Below, piece by piece: positions 47,240 to 58,656 of a DNA stretch of 64,000 nucleotides. The stretch is from Cryptomeria japonica. Taxonomy: Eukaryota > Streptophyta > Pinopsida > Cupressales > Cupressaceae. The stretch spans positions 239,992,422 to 240,056,421 of the forward strand of contig NC_081406.1 of NCBI RefSeq assembly GCF_030272615.1. The letters run 5' to 3'. The position numbers and the translations under genes are program-made. The notes under the pieces were generated by a model. That model was not told the origin of the DNA. It saw only the letters and a program-made list of their open reading frames with translations, and made no database searches. Within the stretch, counting starts at the first letter, position 1, and every line of letters starts with the position of its first letter.

Positions 47240-49033
47240 AAAAAAATGCACAACAAAACTCATAGGAGAAAGGTTTAAACAACCAAATAAAACTACTTGA
47301 TGGAGTGCAGAGGGAGAGAGAGAGGTGGGAGCAGTGTTGGGGTTTTTGCTAGTGGAGATGCTATGGGAGGCAATAATAACCTAGATTTGGATGAGTAGTA
47401 GAGGTTCTTTGGTGGTCCTTGCATGGTTGGTTTGGTGTGGGGAAGCAACTTCTTTTTGGGGTTTCCCACTCTCTGGCTCTTGGTGGAGGGTTCCTATTTT
47501 GGATGCGTTTGGTGTTTGCTATCGTGTGAGATCTATCATTCTGGATGTGTCTAGTTTCTGTTGCAGTGCACATTCTGAGTTCAGCGTGTGGTGGTGGGTG
47601 TCCACTTCAAATGTGAATGGTGGCTGCTGCTATGTCGGTGTTGCCCTTAACGGGTGGGTCATCCCTGTCTTTGTGTTGTTGATTGGGGGAGACTTTGTTG
47701 ATGGGGATCTCCTACTTCCTTGACATGTTCCTTTCTTGGTTAGTGTTATGACTATCTTTCAGGCCCCATTGGTTGGTGCTTCCCCTCTAAGAGGTGCCAT
47801 GGGGTTTTGGGTCTGGTTTGTACCCTTGATCTTATTGGCTTGCTTGTTCCCTTTGTGGGCTTTCACCATCCTGTCTTTGGTTTTTCCCTTTGCATCTTTT
47901 ACGGAGATATTTTCCATTCCTATAGAGGTGGAGTGGATTGTGTTGGAAAAGCCTAGGGTTTGAATGTTTGGAGACTTCCATCCTCATTTTGTGTGGTTAT
48001 CTTGTTGGATATGTTTCCTATTTTGAGATGGAGATCTTTTGTAGATAGAGATGGTAGCTCTTTTTCTGTGGAGTTGGTTTTGGACTGCTGTTGCTCTATT
48101 TTTGGGTGGCTTTGGGTTTGATTTCCCCCTAAGTGGATTAATGTCTTTATTATGGAGGTGGAGAAGTTTCTTTCTTGTTTTGGGCCTGTTGATTTGGGGT
48201 GGACCCTCTGTGCTTTCTCTACTTATTCTTTGGTGGGGGTTTCTACTATTTCTATGGCCCATTTTTTTGGAACCTTGTTTATGGCATTTTTCTCTCCTAT
48301 GGAGGTGGAGAGGTTGCTTTGAATTTGGGTTGTGAGGAAACTGACAGGGCAGACGATTTTATCTCCTTCTTCGCTTGTTGAGATGACTTTCTCTCCTATT
48401 GAGGTGGGGAGATGGTGTGAGGGATTTTTCTGGCTGTTGTTTGTGTTGCTAGTTGAGGAAGCCTACCAAAATCTTCATGTCTTTTTGGCACTTGGTTGTA
48501 GGTGCCCGTTTTGCACCCTATGTCCCAGATTGTACCATAAGGATATGTTGTTGTTATGTGGGTCCCATTTGGTTGTGGGAACCTTATAAAACCCACTTTT
48601 TTAGGTTGTGGGAGCTTGGAAAAAACCTATTTTATTGTATTCAGGGACAAACTGGATGAAGATAGTTTTCAAGGGCCTAGTCTGGCCAGTGTTTGTTTTT
48701 GGTTAGCATCAAGGTTGGCTGGGTTGTTTGGCCTGAAGATTATGTTACAGGTTATGGGAGCCTAGGAAAACCCTTCTTGCTGGCAGAGGGTGCCTGAATA
48801 ACTCTATTGTTTGGATGGTGTTTGTCTATTTGTGGCTGCATTGTTTTTCTGTTTATTTTTTGTGTGCAACCTTTGGGTTTTGGGATCTGGATGCCCATAA
48901 GTCTAGAAGGTTTCAGGTCCTTTCAAAAACTTGTGGTTTGCTGCTATGTAGTCGAGTCCATTTTTTTACGGTAGCTTGCTGATTGTAATGGGTTTCGGGG
49001 CCCCATCAAAACTTGTTTATCCTAATCAAAAAT
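47240..49033 (+). mobile_element. 1.8-kb insertion with 14-bp target duplication, no RT
   Basis: AACTTTAAAGTCAC stands at 47226-47239 and again at 49034-49047, exactly flanking a segment absent from block A. The inserted plus strand is G/T-rich and ends GGGTTTCGGGGCCCC, then AAAACTTGTTTATCC, TAATCAAAAAT, similar to the 3' ends of plant LINEs. Frames inside (47391-47723, 48051-48335 and others) are Trp/Phe/Gly-rich and match no RT or endonuclease. It is best read as a non-autonomous retroposon moved by target-primed reverse transcription. Confidence 0.68.
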
Positions 49034-49047
49034 AACTTTAAAGTCAC

Positions 49048-49790
49048 TAATATTGGTGCAATGTTGTACGAAAATATGACATTAACTCAACAAGTATGGG
49101 GGTATTAAATCAACAACTTCTATCACAAGAATTGGAACACGCTCAACTACAGGGCCCTTTCCCCTAGATGGCCATCGAGGAGATGGATTATTCTAATTCT
49201 GAATCTAATAAATTCTTTTGGGATAAGGATTTTAAATTTATGGAATCCATGGAGGAGATTGTTTTCGTACAACTAGAAGAAACATAAAGAGGTTTGAGTT
49301 AGATAGAGTTGAGGTGAAAGGGAACATTTTGGGAGATAAGCAAAAGGGAAAAGCCTTCATGAAGTGTGTTGTAGGTAAAGTTTTTTTTCAAATTGATGAC
49401 CCTTTTCCAACTCTTTTCAAGACTCTTATTGTCTTTTTCCCAACCCCAAATCCATTTTAAAGTTATCGAATATAACTGCTCAAGTTGTTTAGAATATGAA
49501 GTATGTTTAAGAGAGTGAAAACCTAAAAAAAACTTAATCAAATAGTTGTTTATTGGGATAAAATAAAATAAATTTGTGAATATGGATTTTGTTGCTAAGA
49601 GACTAAAGGGTGATCCTTTCCTCATTTTTAATCCAGGTTAAAAAATATTTCACTTGTGAGAGGTTATTCATGACATCAATAGAGTTTTCTGAAAATAAGA
49701 AGCATGACAAGCTAACTATTGGTCTTCAACAAGATGATAAAAGGATTTAACACTAGGGTTCAAAGTTTACAAAGAGATGTGAGTAGGGCA
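49048..49790. other. No clear gene
   Basis: Sequence between the retroposon and the copia element. A short plus-strand frame near 49165-49290 reads an acidic segment (NKFFWDKDFKFMESMEE); stops follow and no family is recognised. Confidence 0.45.
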
Positions 49791-50263
49791 TTATTAAAAT
49801 AGTCTAAATAAGTTTATTTAGGTTAATAAGTGAGTGTTATCATAGTTGAATCAATTCAATTACATACACATTTAATTCAATAAGTGGGTATGAGACACTT
49901 GGGTGTTTTGTGCCACATTGGGATAGTGTGTGTAGGAGAATTTCCACCTTTTATGGTGTGATCTTGTTACTATATCATATAATTCCGCCTTCGGTGGGTG
50001 ATCCACCTCATGTGGAATATTTTATTGTTTCTCCTACCTACCACACCTATTTCCTACCTACCCTTGTTTCTTATTGACCCACATGTCATATTTGTGTGCT
50101 CACATATCCATTTTGCCTTGCCTATATATGCAGGTTCATTTCATTGTATGTAACAACTATTGATCATGTATCTATTGATGAGAATACAATTTATTCTTGT
50201 CCTATGTTTTGTCTCTCTATTTTGTACATTTCATTGTACTCTTGATCTTGGCAAAATCTCACA
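49791..50263 (+). repeat. 5' LTR of the gag-only copia element
   Basis: From TGAGACACTTGGGTG (49891) to AAAATCTCACA (50263) it aligns with the 3' LTR. A TATA box CTATATATG lies at about 50121, and CTTGATCTTGGCAAAATC precedes the CA end. The first part up to 49890 aligns only in patches. Confidence 0.8.
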
Positions 50264-50276
50264 TGGTATCAGAGCC
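50264..50276 (+). other. Primer-binding site, initiator Met tRNA
   Basis: TGGTATCAGAGCC directly follows the LTR end. It is the full plant initiator-Met complement and defines the LTR border. Confidence 0.93.
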
Positions 50277-51918
50277 ATTAGAGCATCATTGATTCGCATT
50301 TGAGAGGCATTATTGCGATGTCAAGAGGCAGATCTGAGGACCAACATCTTTTAGAGGCATCCTAGACTAGATCTGACCTCGCGGTTGTGTCCGGGTGGCC
50401 GTTTCCACAAATTTTGACCATAAATTCGCCTATATTGATGAAAATGAATTTTGGAGCTTGGAAGAAAAATTCAGCCTATTAGATTGTACGGGATGATTTT
50501 TTTTCAAAAAAAAAAAAAATTATTTTACTTTTCTACGAATTTTATTTTTTAATATATTTCCATATTACACAATTCGCAGTTTTATTTATTTTGGCATATT
50601 GAAAAGTTTTTATTCAAAAAAATAAAATATATATATATATTTTTTTGGCAGGGTCCCGTGACCACCCCCCTCCTGTACTCTGTCCCTGCTTCAGTTTTTG
50701 CAGGGTGGTACTGCAAGCTTCATTCCCACACACTTCCAAGAGTCCACCATCGACATCCTCCCTTCTCCCAACGGGGCACTGTAGCATCACCGACTTTGTT
50801 TTCCAGCGCCCAACGTCACCGACTTGGTTTATCGTCTATCCTTTTCTGTTGGCCAAACTGTTGCGCGCGTTTACTTCTATCGATGCCTGCGTTTGGTTCA
50901 CCCACAGGTGATCTCCTACCACACCGCCGGAACCCCTACCGCCCGCTGACACCGGTTTGTGCCATGCCGCCGACACCCTTGTCGCTCGCTGGTTGTGTTC
51001 TTTAGCGCCGTCTGTCCGCCACGTGGACCCCCTGCCTGTCAGCTATACCTGCCATGCAAGCACCCATTTAGCGCCATGCAATAAGACACATCAACCATAC
51101 AGGAAGCCATGTTAGCGACACGTACTGACCATATGGATCCATGTCATCCTGCCACAATACTTTTCAGCGAATCATTTTTTGCCATGTGTTAGTCAGTACA
51201 ATACGAACGCCCAACCAACAAGGGAGGCAAAGTTTATCGATGGCTCTACGACCGTCAAATTTACGCTCGTGACCCTCGAAAGTCATCATTTTTAATTTTT
51301 TTTTTGCAGGCCCTCTCCATTGAGCTTTTTGATTTTGCAGTTCAACTTCAAATGGCCATATCTTGCTCATTTTTGCTCATTTTTTGGTGCAATTTTTTTT
51401 CAAAATGGGCTATAATTTCATGTAATTTCTTGTGGTGGAATTATTTTATGATTTTTATGGACATATTTTTCATAAACCTCAGTTTTTGGTGATTGTACCT
51501 ATCTAATCCCCGTTTCTACAACTTCTGGGACTCCGTTTGGGCTCATACGAACTCCTTTTCATGTGCCATTTTTTTTTGAAAGTGCATAATTTTTTGTGTA
51601 GTCTCATAATATGCTATCATTTTTTAGAAATTTTGGGTACAAATTTCACTTTCCGCACATGGTCATTTTTTGGCCAATTTGGCACTTGTATTGCTTAGAT
51701 CTATCTTTCTGGTCTTTTGCATTGTATTTCTCAGCCTATTGGGGCAGTTGTAAAAAATAATTAGAAGTCCACCTTTCCATTGTTTTCAAGTGGCCTAATG
51801 TACACACACTAGATATAAAGTGCCAAAATCATCATTCTGTGAGGGTACTTTGATTGATTGAATTTGGGGGGGTGTCTGTTGTGATTTTGTGCTCTTGTGT
51901 TCCTTCCTTTTTTTTACT
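50277..51918 (+). other. Long untranslated leader with a GC-rich island
   Basis: A 1.6-kb leader without conserved domains. From about 50640 to 51140 it is GC-rich with many CpGs and includes a 115-residue frame (50658-51005) that is Pro/Ser/Arg-rich; the frame depends on composition and is not taken as coding. Confidence 0.55.
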
Positions 51919-52920
51919 ATGGTTTCTTCTAAGTTTCCTCTCTTGACTCCTCATAATTATGCTACTTGGAAAATTGATGTATGGAGTAAACTTATGGAAA
52001 AAGGACTAAATCATTATATTGATGGAACTATTGTTGCTCCTACTGATCCTAAAGCTGACCCTATTGGTTACTTGGATTGTCTCACTAAAAATATCATGGC
52101 AATTGGCACCTTAAGAAAGTATGTATCAAAGGATCTCATTTTTCATATTGAGAAATGTATTCTAATCAAGGATGTTTGGAAAAAGTTTCAAGACTTGTAA
52201 GGTCAAGTTGATGAGATTAGGGGATATCATATTGATAGTGATCTCACCATGTTAGATCCAAAGAACTTTGATACTATACAAGATTATGTCACTAAGGCAA
52301 AAGAGTTGAGGGCACAACTCAAGTATTGTGGCATTGGTAAGAAGGATACTCAATTGATCTTCAATTTGATGGGCAAACTTCCAAATGAATATGCAACATT
52401 TGTTTCTAGTTTCCAAACCCATAGGATGATAATGGGTTCAAGCTATACGATGTCTACATTTGATGCTTTCGCCAAAATGTTGATGATGGAACAAACTAAG
52501 CTGATAAGCATGGGCATTCTTAAGACTTCTAAGTCTCAAGCATTAGTGGAAAATCAAAGGAACAAAGGAAAACAAAGAAAGGATAGCTCAAACAAGAAGA
52601 AATGGAAATCAAATCCTAAGGACAAAGCATCACCTTCTCCACAACAATGAGATTCATTCTCTTCCAAGAGGGACAATTCACCAAAGAGGGAGAGACCTAC
52701 TTGTGCCTATTGTAAACATTTTGGTCATGAGGAGCATCATTTCCATTCTAAGAAGATTGATGAGCTCACACATATCCTCAAAAAGCATAACACTGATTTG
52801 CCTAATGTCAACAAGAAGGATGATTAATCATCAACTTTCAATTCCTCACAATCAAAAGGAAAAGGGAAAACATTCATGGCTTCTACAAGTGGGAAGACTC
52901 ACTCTTTTGGGACAAGAAAA
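51919..52920 (+). pseudogene. Copia-type gag with decayed zinc knuckle
   Basis: Start ATG at 51919, the first ATG in good context (an upstream one at 51889 adds a hydrophobic extension). Frame: TPHNYATWKIDVWSKLMEKG, the NY..W...M signature of copia gag (UBN2 type), then KNIMAIGTLRKYVSKDL, KELRAQLKYCG, and FNLMGKLPNEYATF. A stop at 52198 (QDL-stop-GQVD) and another at 52648 split an otherwise single frame. The knuckle CAYCKHFGHEEHH at about 52700 has C-C-H but F where the last C should be. Gag would assemble the virus-like particle. Confidence 0.85.
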
Positions 52921-52930
52921 GGAAAATCTC

Positions 52931-53300
52931 TTTTTCTACTATAAGTCATGATTCAGGGAGATGACTTCTAGATTCAGGGGCTTCTCATCATATGACATGT
53001 TTGTAGTCTATGTTCTCTACATTTGAGCCTTGCACCATGCCACAGATTTTGATGGGAAATCATACATACATGGATGTGATTGGAAAAGGATCCATTTCCA
53101 TTGGGGATAACTCCTTCAATGATGTGTTGTGTGTACCCCACTTGACAAACAATATCCTTTCCATTTATCAAATCACACATGGCACAACAAAGAGAATTGT
53201 GGAGTTCACACCTAAGTCAATTTTCATTAAAGACTTGGAGACTAGAGCTATCATTGCGACTGGGGTGGTTGATCATGCATCTCGGTTATACTTCTTTTTT
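52931..53300 (+). pseudogene. Copia-type aspartic protease
   Basis: DSGASHHMT starts at 52971, the canonical copia protease active site. It follows gag after a +1 frame change and a stop (GR-stop-LL). Downstream: MGNHTYMDVIGKGSI, FNDVLCVPHLTNNILS, typical for the family. A stop after HMTCL and a T-run shift near 53292 break the frame. The usual GAG-pre-integrase and integrase do not follow. Confidence 0.85.
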
Positions 53301-54411
53301 AGATTTTGTTGATGATAATGATTTCACATATGATGATTCTTCACATGATGATCACACTTCTTGTGATGATTCAATTTTTTAGGAGAACTTTGGGTGCTTG
53401 AACTTGGGGATTCTCACATGTGACCCCGTTCTTGAGCCTTGTGTTACATCTCCTCCAATTGATATCACATCACCTATTGCACCTAATGATGTAGATAGTG
53501 CGACAATTTTGCCTTCATGTGATTCAGTGCAGTAGGATATTTCATGTATTCTAGTTTCAGATTCATGGGATGAGTACTTGAAAGACATTGCAGGTTTGTT
53601 TGTGGAATCCTACATTGCAAATTTGGGAGACAGATCATTGATGATATTCATCTTCTCTTTGATGAAGATGATCATTCTTCGATTGTTGTGAGGGCACACT
53701 CTGAACCTCTTGTTCATTCTCTACATGATCATTCTTTCGAGGTTGACATGATTGTGGATACTTATGTACATCAGTTGGAGGAGGTTTCTTTATGTTTAGA
53801 GGAGACATGTGAGTCTTTGGGACATGTTCTACATTCATCTCCACTAGAGCTTGGAGTGCCTTTTTCAGCAGTGTGGAGTAGTTTACCACCTTTGGCGGGG
53901 GTATCTTTCAGCATTGACATGGGGACACTTGAGCAGTTTTCAGAGACTTCATTCATCATGATTTTTTTCCCTACATTTTCCTTCATGATTGGGGAGACTT
54001 CACGGATACACCTTTGGTTTTGTTTCTTCCTAAGGGGAGGAATGTTGTTCGACATTCATGGAGTAGTTTCTTCATACATCATTGAGCTTCTATCATTGGT
54101 GCAGATTCTACATTAAGGGGGGGCTTCCTAGCTTCTCTTCTTCTCTCATATGGGGGGGACTTTTTCCTCACATGGGGTTTTGTCCCTCACATACTTCTAT
54201 GAGAGTTCTCTTGCATATTTTTCATCTCTCTTTCGAGGGAGGGTTTTTTCCCATTGGGTTTTTCTCTCTTTCCCCTACTTTGTCAGAGTTTTAATTGCAT
54301 TTGCATTTGTACATGGGTAGCTAACATGGCCTTATAGCAATGACCCATCTTGCATTTCTTAGTTGCATTGTAGACTTAAGTGCATTCCCCTAAGTTGCAC
54401 TTAAGGTGAGG
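53301..54411 (+). pseudogene. Unknown acidic/His-rich coding module after the protease
   Basis: In place of pol the frame continues DDNDFTYDDSSHDDHTSCDD, then NFGCLNLGILTCDPVLEPC and SPPIDITSPIAPNDVDS. A 142-residue frame at 53688-54116 holds SEPLVHSLHDHSFEVDMIVD and EEVSLCLEETCESLG. A third register near 54010 reads FTDTPLVLFLPKGRN. No known domain. The Asp-rich segments have the look of translated sequence with frameshifts. G-runs at 54113-54120 and 54148-54155 follow. Confidence 0.5.
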
Positions 54412-54890
54412 TGTTGTTGTAAATAATTATTCATCATGGATATTATTACACTTACTTAAGTTTACTTAGGAAATGCATCTCATAGTAGTTTGGGTATGAG
54501 ACACTTGGGTGTTTATGCCAAATTTGGATAGTGTGTGTAGGATAATTTCCAACTTTTATGGTGTGATCTTGTTACCACTCTATCATATCCACTTATTGTG
54601 GAGTGATAATTTCACCTTCGGTGGGTGATCCACCTCATGTAGAATATTTTATTTTTTTTCCTACCTACCACACCTATTTCCTACCTACCCTTGTTTCTTA
54701 TTGAGCCACATGTAATGTTTGTGTGCTCACATATCCATTTTGCCTTGCCTATATATGCAGGCTCATTTCATTGTATGTAACAACTATTGATAATTTACCT
54801 ATTGATGAGAATAGAGTTTATTCTTGTCCTATATTTTGTCTCTCTATATTGTACATTTCATTGAGCTCTTGATCTTGGAAAAATCTCATA
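54412..54890 (+). repeat. 3' LTR of the gag-only copia element
   Basis: Starts TGTTGTTGTAAATAATT after a purine tract AAGGTGAGG and ends AAAATCTCATA (canonical CA lost). From 54497 onward it aligns closely to 49891-50263. Substitutions are scattered, so the insertion is not recent. Confidence 0.85.
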
Positions 54891-55552
54891 GAGGGCATCA
54901 ACAAAATCTGATAATCAAGTAGCCTCAAATGGGGAGATAATCTCAGACAAAATTCTTAATTCCCACTAGAAAAACTTGTAGTTGTTTCATTCCACACTAA
55001 TATTCATGGCATTGTATAAATTTACATATAGGGTTTTTTTGTTCAGATATTTCCTTGGAAAGAGTCTCCAAACCCAACTATTGACATTAAAGAGGTCTTA
55101 TTTCTTGATAGCCCTTTCTATCTCTTCAACAAATATAAACTCTTGCTTGACACATTGAGAGAAAATATGGAGTAGGGAACCATAATTCCAAAGAACATAG
55201 AAAGCATTTGAAAAAAGGATAGACATCACTTGTGAAGGATATAAATTTTGGGGGTCCTTAGGATAAATTACCTATTCATCGATGACAGAGATAATCACTT
55301 GTCAAGTCTTCGATCAATCCCATGAAAATGCATTTTAGGTATTCTGAGGTGTAGGTCCTTGAGGTTTGAAATTCCCAACCATTAAAAGTAACAATAATTC
55401 TCTAGTTGAGTGGCTTGTACTCAATGGGAAGAGGCACTAGAGGGAAGTTATAGTAACCATAATTAGGTTACTCCTCACATATTATGTAATCAAAACCAAA
55501 TCTTAAAGTTAAAGATAACTTATGTCAATCCTACTCATGTGAATAATATAAG
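54891..55552 (-). pseudogene. Unidentified repeat with conserved minus-strand frame, copy 2
   Basis: Begins immediately after the 3' LTR, so the LTR element inserted at or into this repeat. The minus strand reads TQLENYCYF, WLGISNLKDLHLRIPKMHF, PSQVMSILFSNAFYVLWNYG, LFPRKYLNKKTLYVNLYNAM, in register with copy 1. Confidence 0.5.
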
Positions 55553-58229
55553 GTACCAATATGAATGAAACCAACAATATAATGTTTATGTTGATTTAAG
55601 TGTGGGCCTCGCATCTTCCCCCTCTAGGATGAAATTCCTTATAGAACTCATCAAGAGGTGAGGGTATGGTGCCATTAAGTGTGAATCATTGTCCCAAGTA
55701 ACCATAGTTCTCCACATATAATTATCACTTAATTTCTCTCTCTTCAAATAGAAAAAGTTTTTAGTACTTTTATCTAGTATAGTGAGCGATACCTGAGTCA
55801 CCTGAGTAAATAATTCATATCAACACATATCCAAATATCCTTTTGAATATGAGAATATCATGTGTATCCTAATAATATTTTAGAATTATTCATTGGTTAT
55901 GAAGAATATAGGTATTGAAGACTCATGTAGCACAACAATAACTCTTTTAAGCAATAGACTACAATCACAATTTTCTTTCCTTGATTGTGGCAAATCTCAA
56001 CCTCTAATACTTGATTCCTATACAATTCTTTAAGCTTAGAAACTTATTATATTATCTGAAAAATATAATATCATAATTATAATTCCACTCAAGGGGTTAT
56101 CAAGGGTTTTATTTCCTATATATAAAATGTAACCTTGTAAGACTTCGGGCCATACATGACGATTGTTCATTTTCTGGTAATTAAATTAATATTTATGCTC
56201 TTGTTGGTGCCAAACAATTCTATTCTTCCTAAGGGGTGTCCCTACCCTTTCACACATCATAGATAAGTTGGGAAAATGTCCAATTATCCAAGGGTAAGGG
56301 AATCCAAATTTCACTCTTGGATAATGGTTTTGTAAATCACAATTCCCTAAGGAGTCCTTCAGCCACCTTCTTCCTTTCTTCTGCATACTACTTAGGTGAA
56401 TTTAAAGATCATGAAATACGATAAATTTTCACATGTACTAGTAGGAGGAAAGAAGACCAAGCCTCTAGAAATGTAAATCTCATATAATTAAGGGATTATT
56501 AAGTAAATTTCATCATAAATTAAAAAGAAAAAGTAACCAAAATGCAAATGTGGCCACTAAAGAAACAAAATTTAAATATTACTTCAATGTTGAAGCCAAA
56601 ATGATCCTTGTAGCAAGGGACCATGTGAAAACTATTTTTCCAACTAGCCCAAACTAAAAATTTATTGCCACTAGTATAATTTTCAAAAATATATAATTTT
56701 TAAATACAAACAAGTTAAATCAAGAACCACAATACAAATAATTAACCAAATTAATTTTAAGAGGAAATTGCTCCCCAATATTGCATCTTGGCTCATTCAA
56801 AATACTAAGAACAATAGATGGTCATTAGTAGGATCATCCTTAAGGATACAATATAGGATTAACTCTTGATTGTAAAAGCCATTTGACATACATGACTTAG
56901 ACTGGTACCTAAACAAAGATGACAAACTTTGGACTCACACTATTTATGCATAACTTTAATTTATAAATAATATTCAATTACCAACATAATAGATGACAAA
57001 GGATCATCATGGTTTTCATATTATAATTCTATAACTAAATTCACTACTACATATATGTCACCTTTAACTAAGGTTTAAGAGGTTAAACTATGTTTTGAGT
57101 GTCATTAATTTTCTTACTATATATATCATTTACAATATTTATTTTATCATTGGGAGTAAAAAGGATCTTTTAGATATATAAATACTTAACCTATATAGCT
57201 CTTCCCAAAGAGATTAGTTTTCATTATAATCCCTTCCATAACAAAAGGGAATTATGCAACAACCTTGAATCATTTCCAATTCAAATATATATGCAAATGA
57301 ACATCCTATATAAGGTAGATAAGTAATATATAATTTAGCATGTAGTTCAAGGAAAGGTGTGAAGCAATTATGTCTATGTTAAAATTAATTCCAGTAATGT
57401 AAAAGTCTTTCTATAACATTTCCTAATATTATAATTTTATAAAAGATGGCTCCATACCTAGGAAGGATGTGCCTCACTCATTTGTATAGTTTGATTAGAG
57501 ATTTTTTGTGAGTTGGTCTTTACTCTTGCTTGCTTTGATTTTTTTTTTTAGCTGCTCTATAGTCATTGCTAGGATCTCTACATTTGATAGTAATAATTTT
57601 GAGCCCAATTATAGGAAAGTCCTTGATTTTAATTTTCTTGGCTTTTTTGCATGTTTTTCCTTCTATAAGTCCTCTAACATCTTTGAAAATGCAAGTAAAA
57701 ATTGCGAATATTAAGTATCAAACTTCTTTTCAATTTGACCTCTTATATTAATGATGAAAGAGCATCCCCGGTTCACAACAATCTTGCATCAACCAAAAAA
57801 TTTTCTTTTATGTTTTGTTTTTTGTTTGCAGTTTCAGTTTTCCTTTCTCTATGTCCCAATTTTGGATCACTAGATCTTGTGGAGTTGAATTCTAATTGAA
57901 GACTTGATCATTTTTCTTGCTTTCAGGCTACATCACATTTGGATCACTTACCTGGAAGATATCACTACCAGTTTCCATGAAAGATTCTTGTTATTGGTTG
58001 TTCCTTTGTAATTGGTTGCCTGAGACCTATGCTAGTGATCTACCAGAACCCATTCTGAAGCTTGTAGAGCCTTGAGCATTGATCTTCATTTTTATTAGCA
58101 TGTGGCTGACCTTCTTTATTTCATCCTTTGGATTTTCTAGAGGAATCTCTTGGTGGAGGCTGACCTTGTTCATTTTGCATGTTAGGTCTTGCTCTTTGGG
58201 TTCTGATCCCTTTTGGGCCAACTGGATCC
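55553..58229. other. No gene seen; AT-rich
   Basis: Only short frames without recognisable domains. No tandem array. The right part (from about 57500) may already belong to the gypsy 5' LTR. Confidence 0.5.
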
Positions 58230-58548
58230 TTTGGATTGATATATATATTTGCAATCATGCTTTAGAATGGGAGGAATCAATTAGAATGAATCAGAGTATC
58301 AAATAGATAGATTGTGCCTAGAAGATAGATATTTTGATTCAAGCTCCTAGTTGTGACCTGTTCTACCATGCCTTTGTGCCGGTATGTTGTAACCCAATTG
58401 TTACTTGTTGGATGTAATCAAATTTCATACAATAAAACTATTTGTTCTGCATTGCCTCCATCATATCTATGTGTTTTTGTTGTTTTTACTCTTGCTGACC
58501 GGTCCAGACTGATCTCCCCAAGGTCCCTCCTCACCGGTGACTGCTTCA
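58230..58548 (+). repeat. 3' part of a gypsy 5' LTR (left edge unresolved)
   Basis: It ends CTTCA at 58548, two bases before the primer site. TATATATATT at about 58240 could be the LTR promoter, and GACCGGTCC and CACCGGTG lie near the end. No 3' LTR is in the window, so the start cannot be fixed. Confidence 0.45.
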
Positions 58549-58550
58549 AG

Positions 58551-58561
58551 TGGTATCAGAG
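58551..58561 (+). other. Primer-binding site, initiator Met tRNA
   Basis: TGGTATCAGAG follows the LTR end CA with an AG spacer and precedes the gypsy gag by about 95 bp. Confidence 0.85.
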
Positions 58562-58656
58562 TGAAGTTTCTTTCTGAAAGTTGCATGTCCTGAATTTTGT
58601 TGTAGGGTAGCGGATTGCGGATCTGACCTACAATTGCAAAAGACTAGCATGAATTG

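Larger units (their letters stand above)
49791..54890 (+). mobile_element. Non-autonomous Ty1/copia-type LTR element (gag and protease only)
   Basis: Two LTRs about 475 bp long bracket a primer site, a 1.6-kb leader, a copia-type gag, a copia-type protease and an unknown acidic module. Integrase, RT and RNase H are absent, with no room for them. This is the layout of gag-only terminal-repeat elements mobilised in trans. The left edge is blurred (49764-49791) because the first 50 bp of the 5' LTR are diverged. AGGGCA occurs at both outer flanks (49785-49790, 54892-54897), a weak target-duplication candidate. Confidence 0.85.

Noticed and set aside
47391-48765. Several Trp/Gly/Phe-rich frames of 60-110 residues on both strands
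   Set aside because: Produced by the G/T-rich retroposon body; no conserved motif and overlapping in many frames.
50645-51005. Pro/Ser/Arg-rich frames of 88 and 115 residues
   Set aside because: Two overlapping frames in a GC-rich leader; composition alone can explain both.
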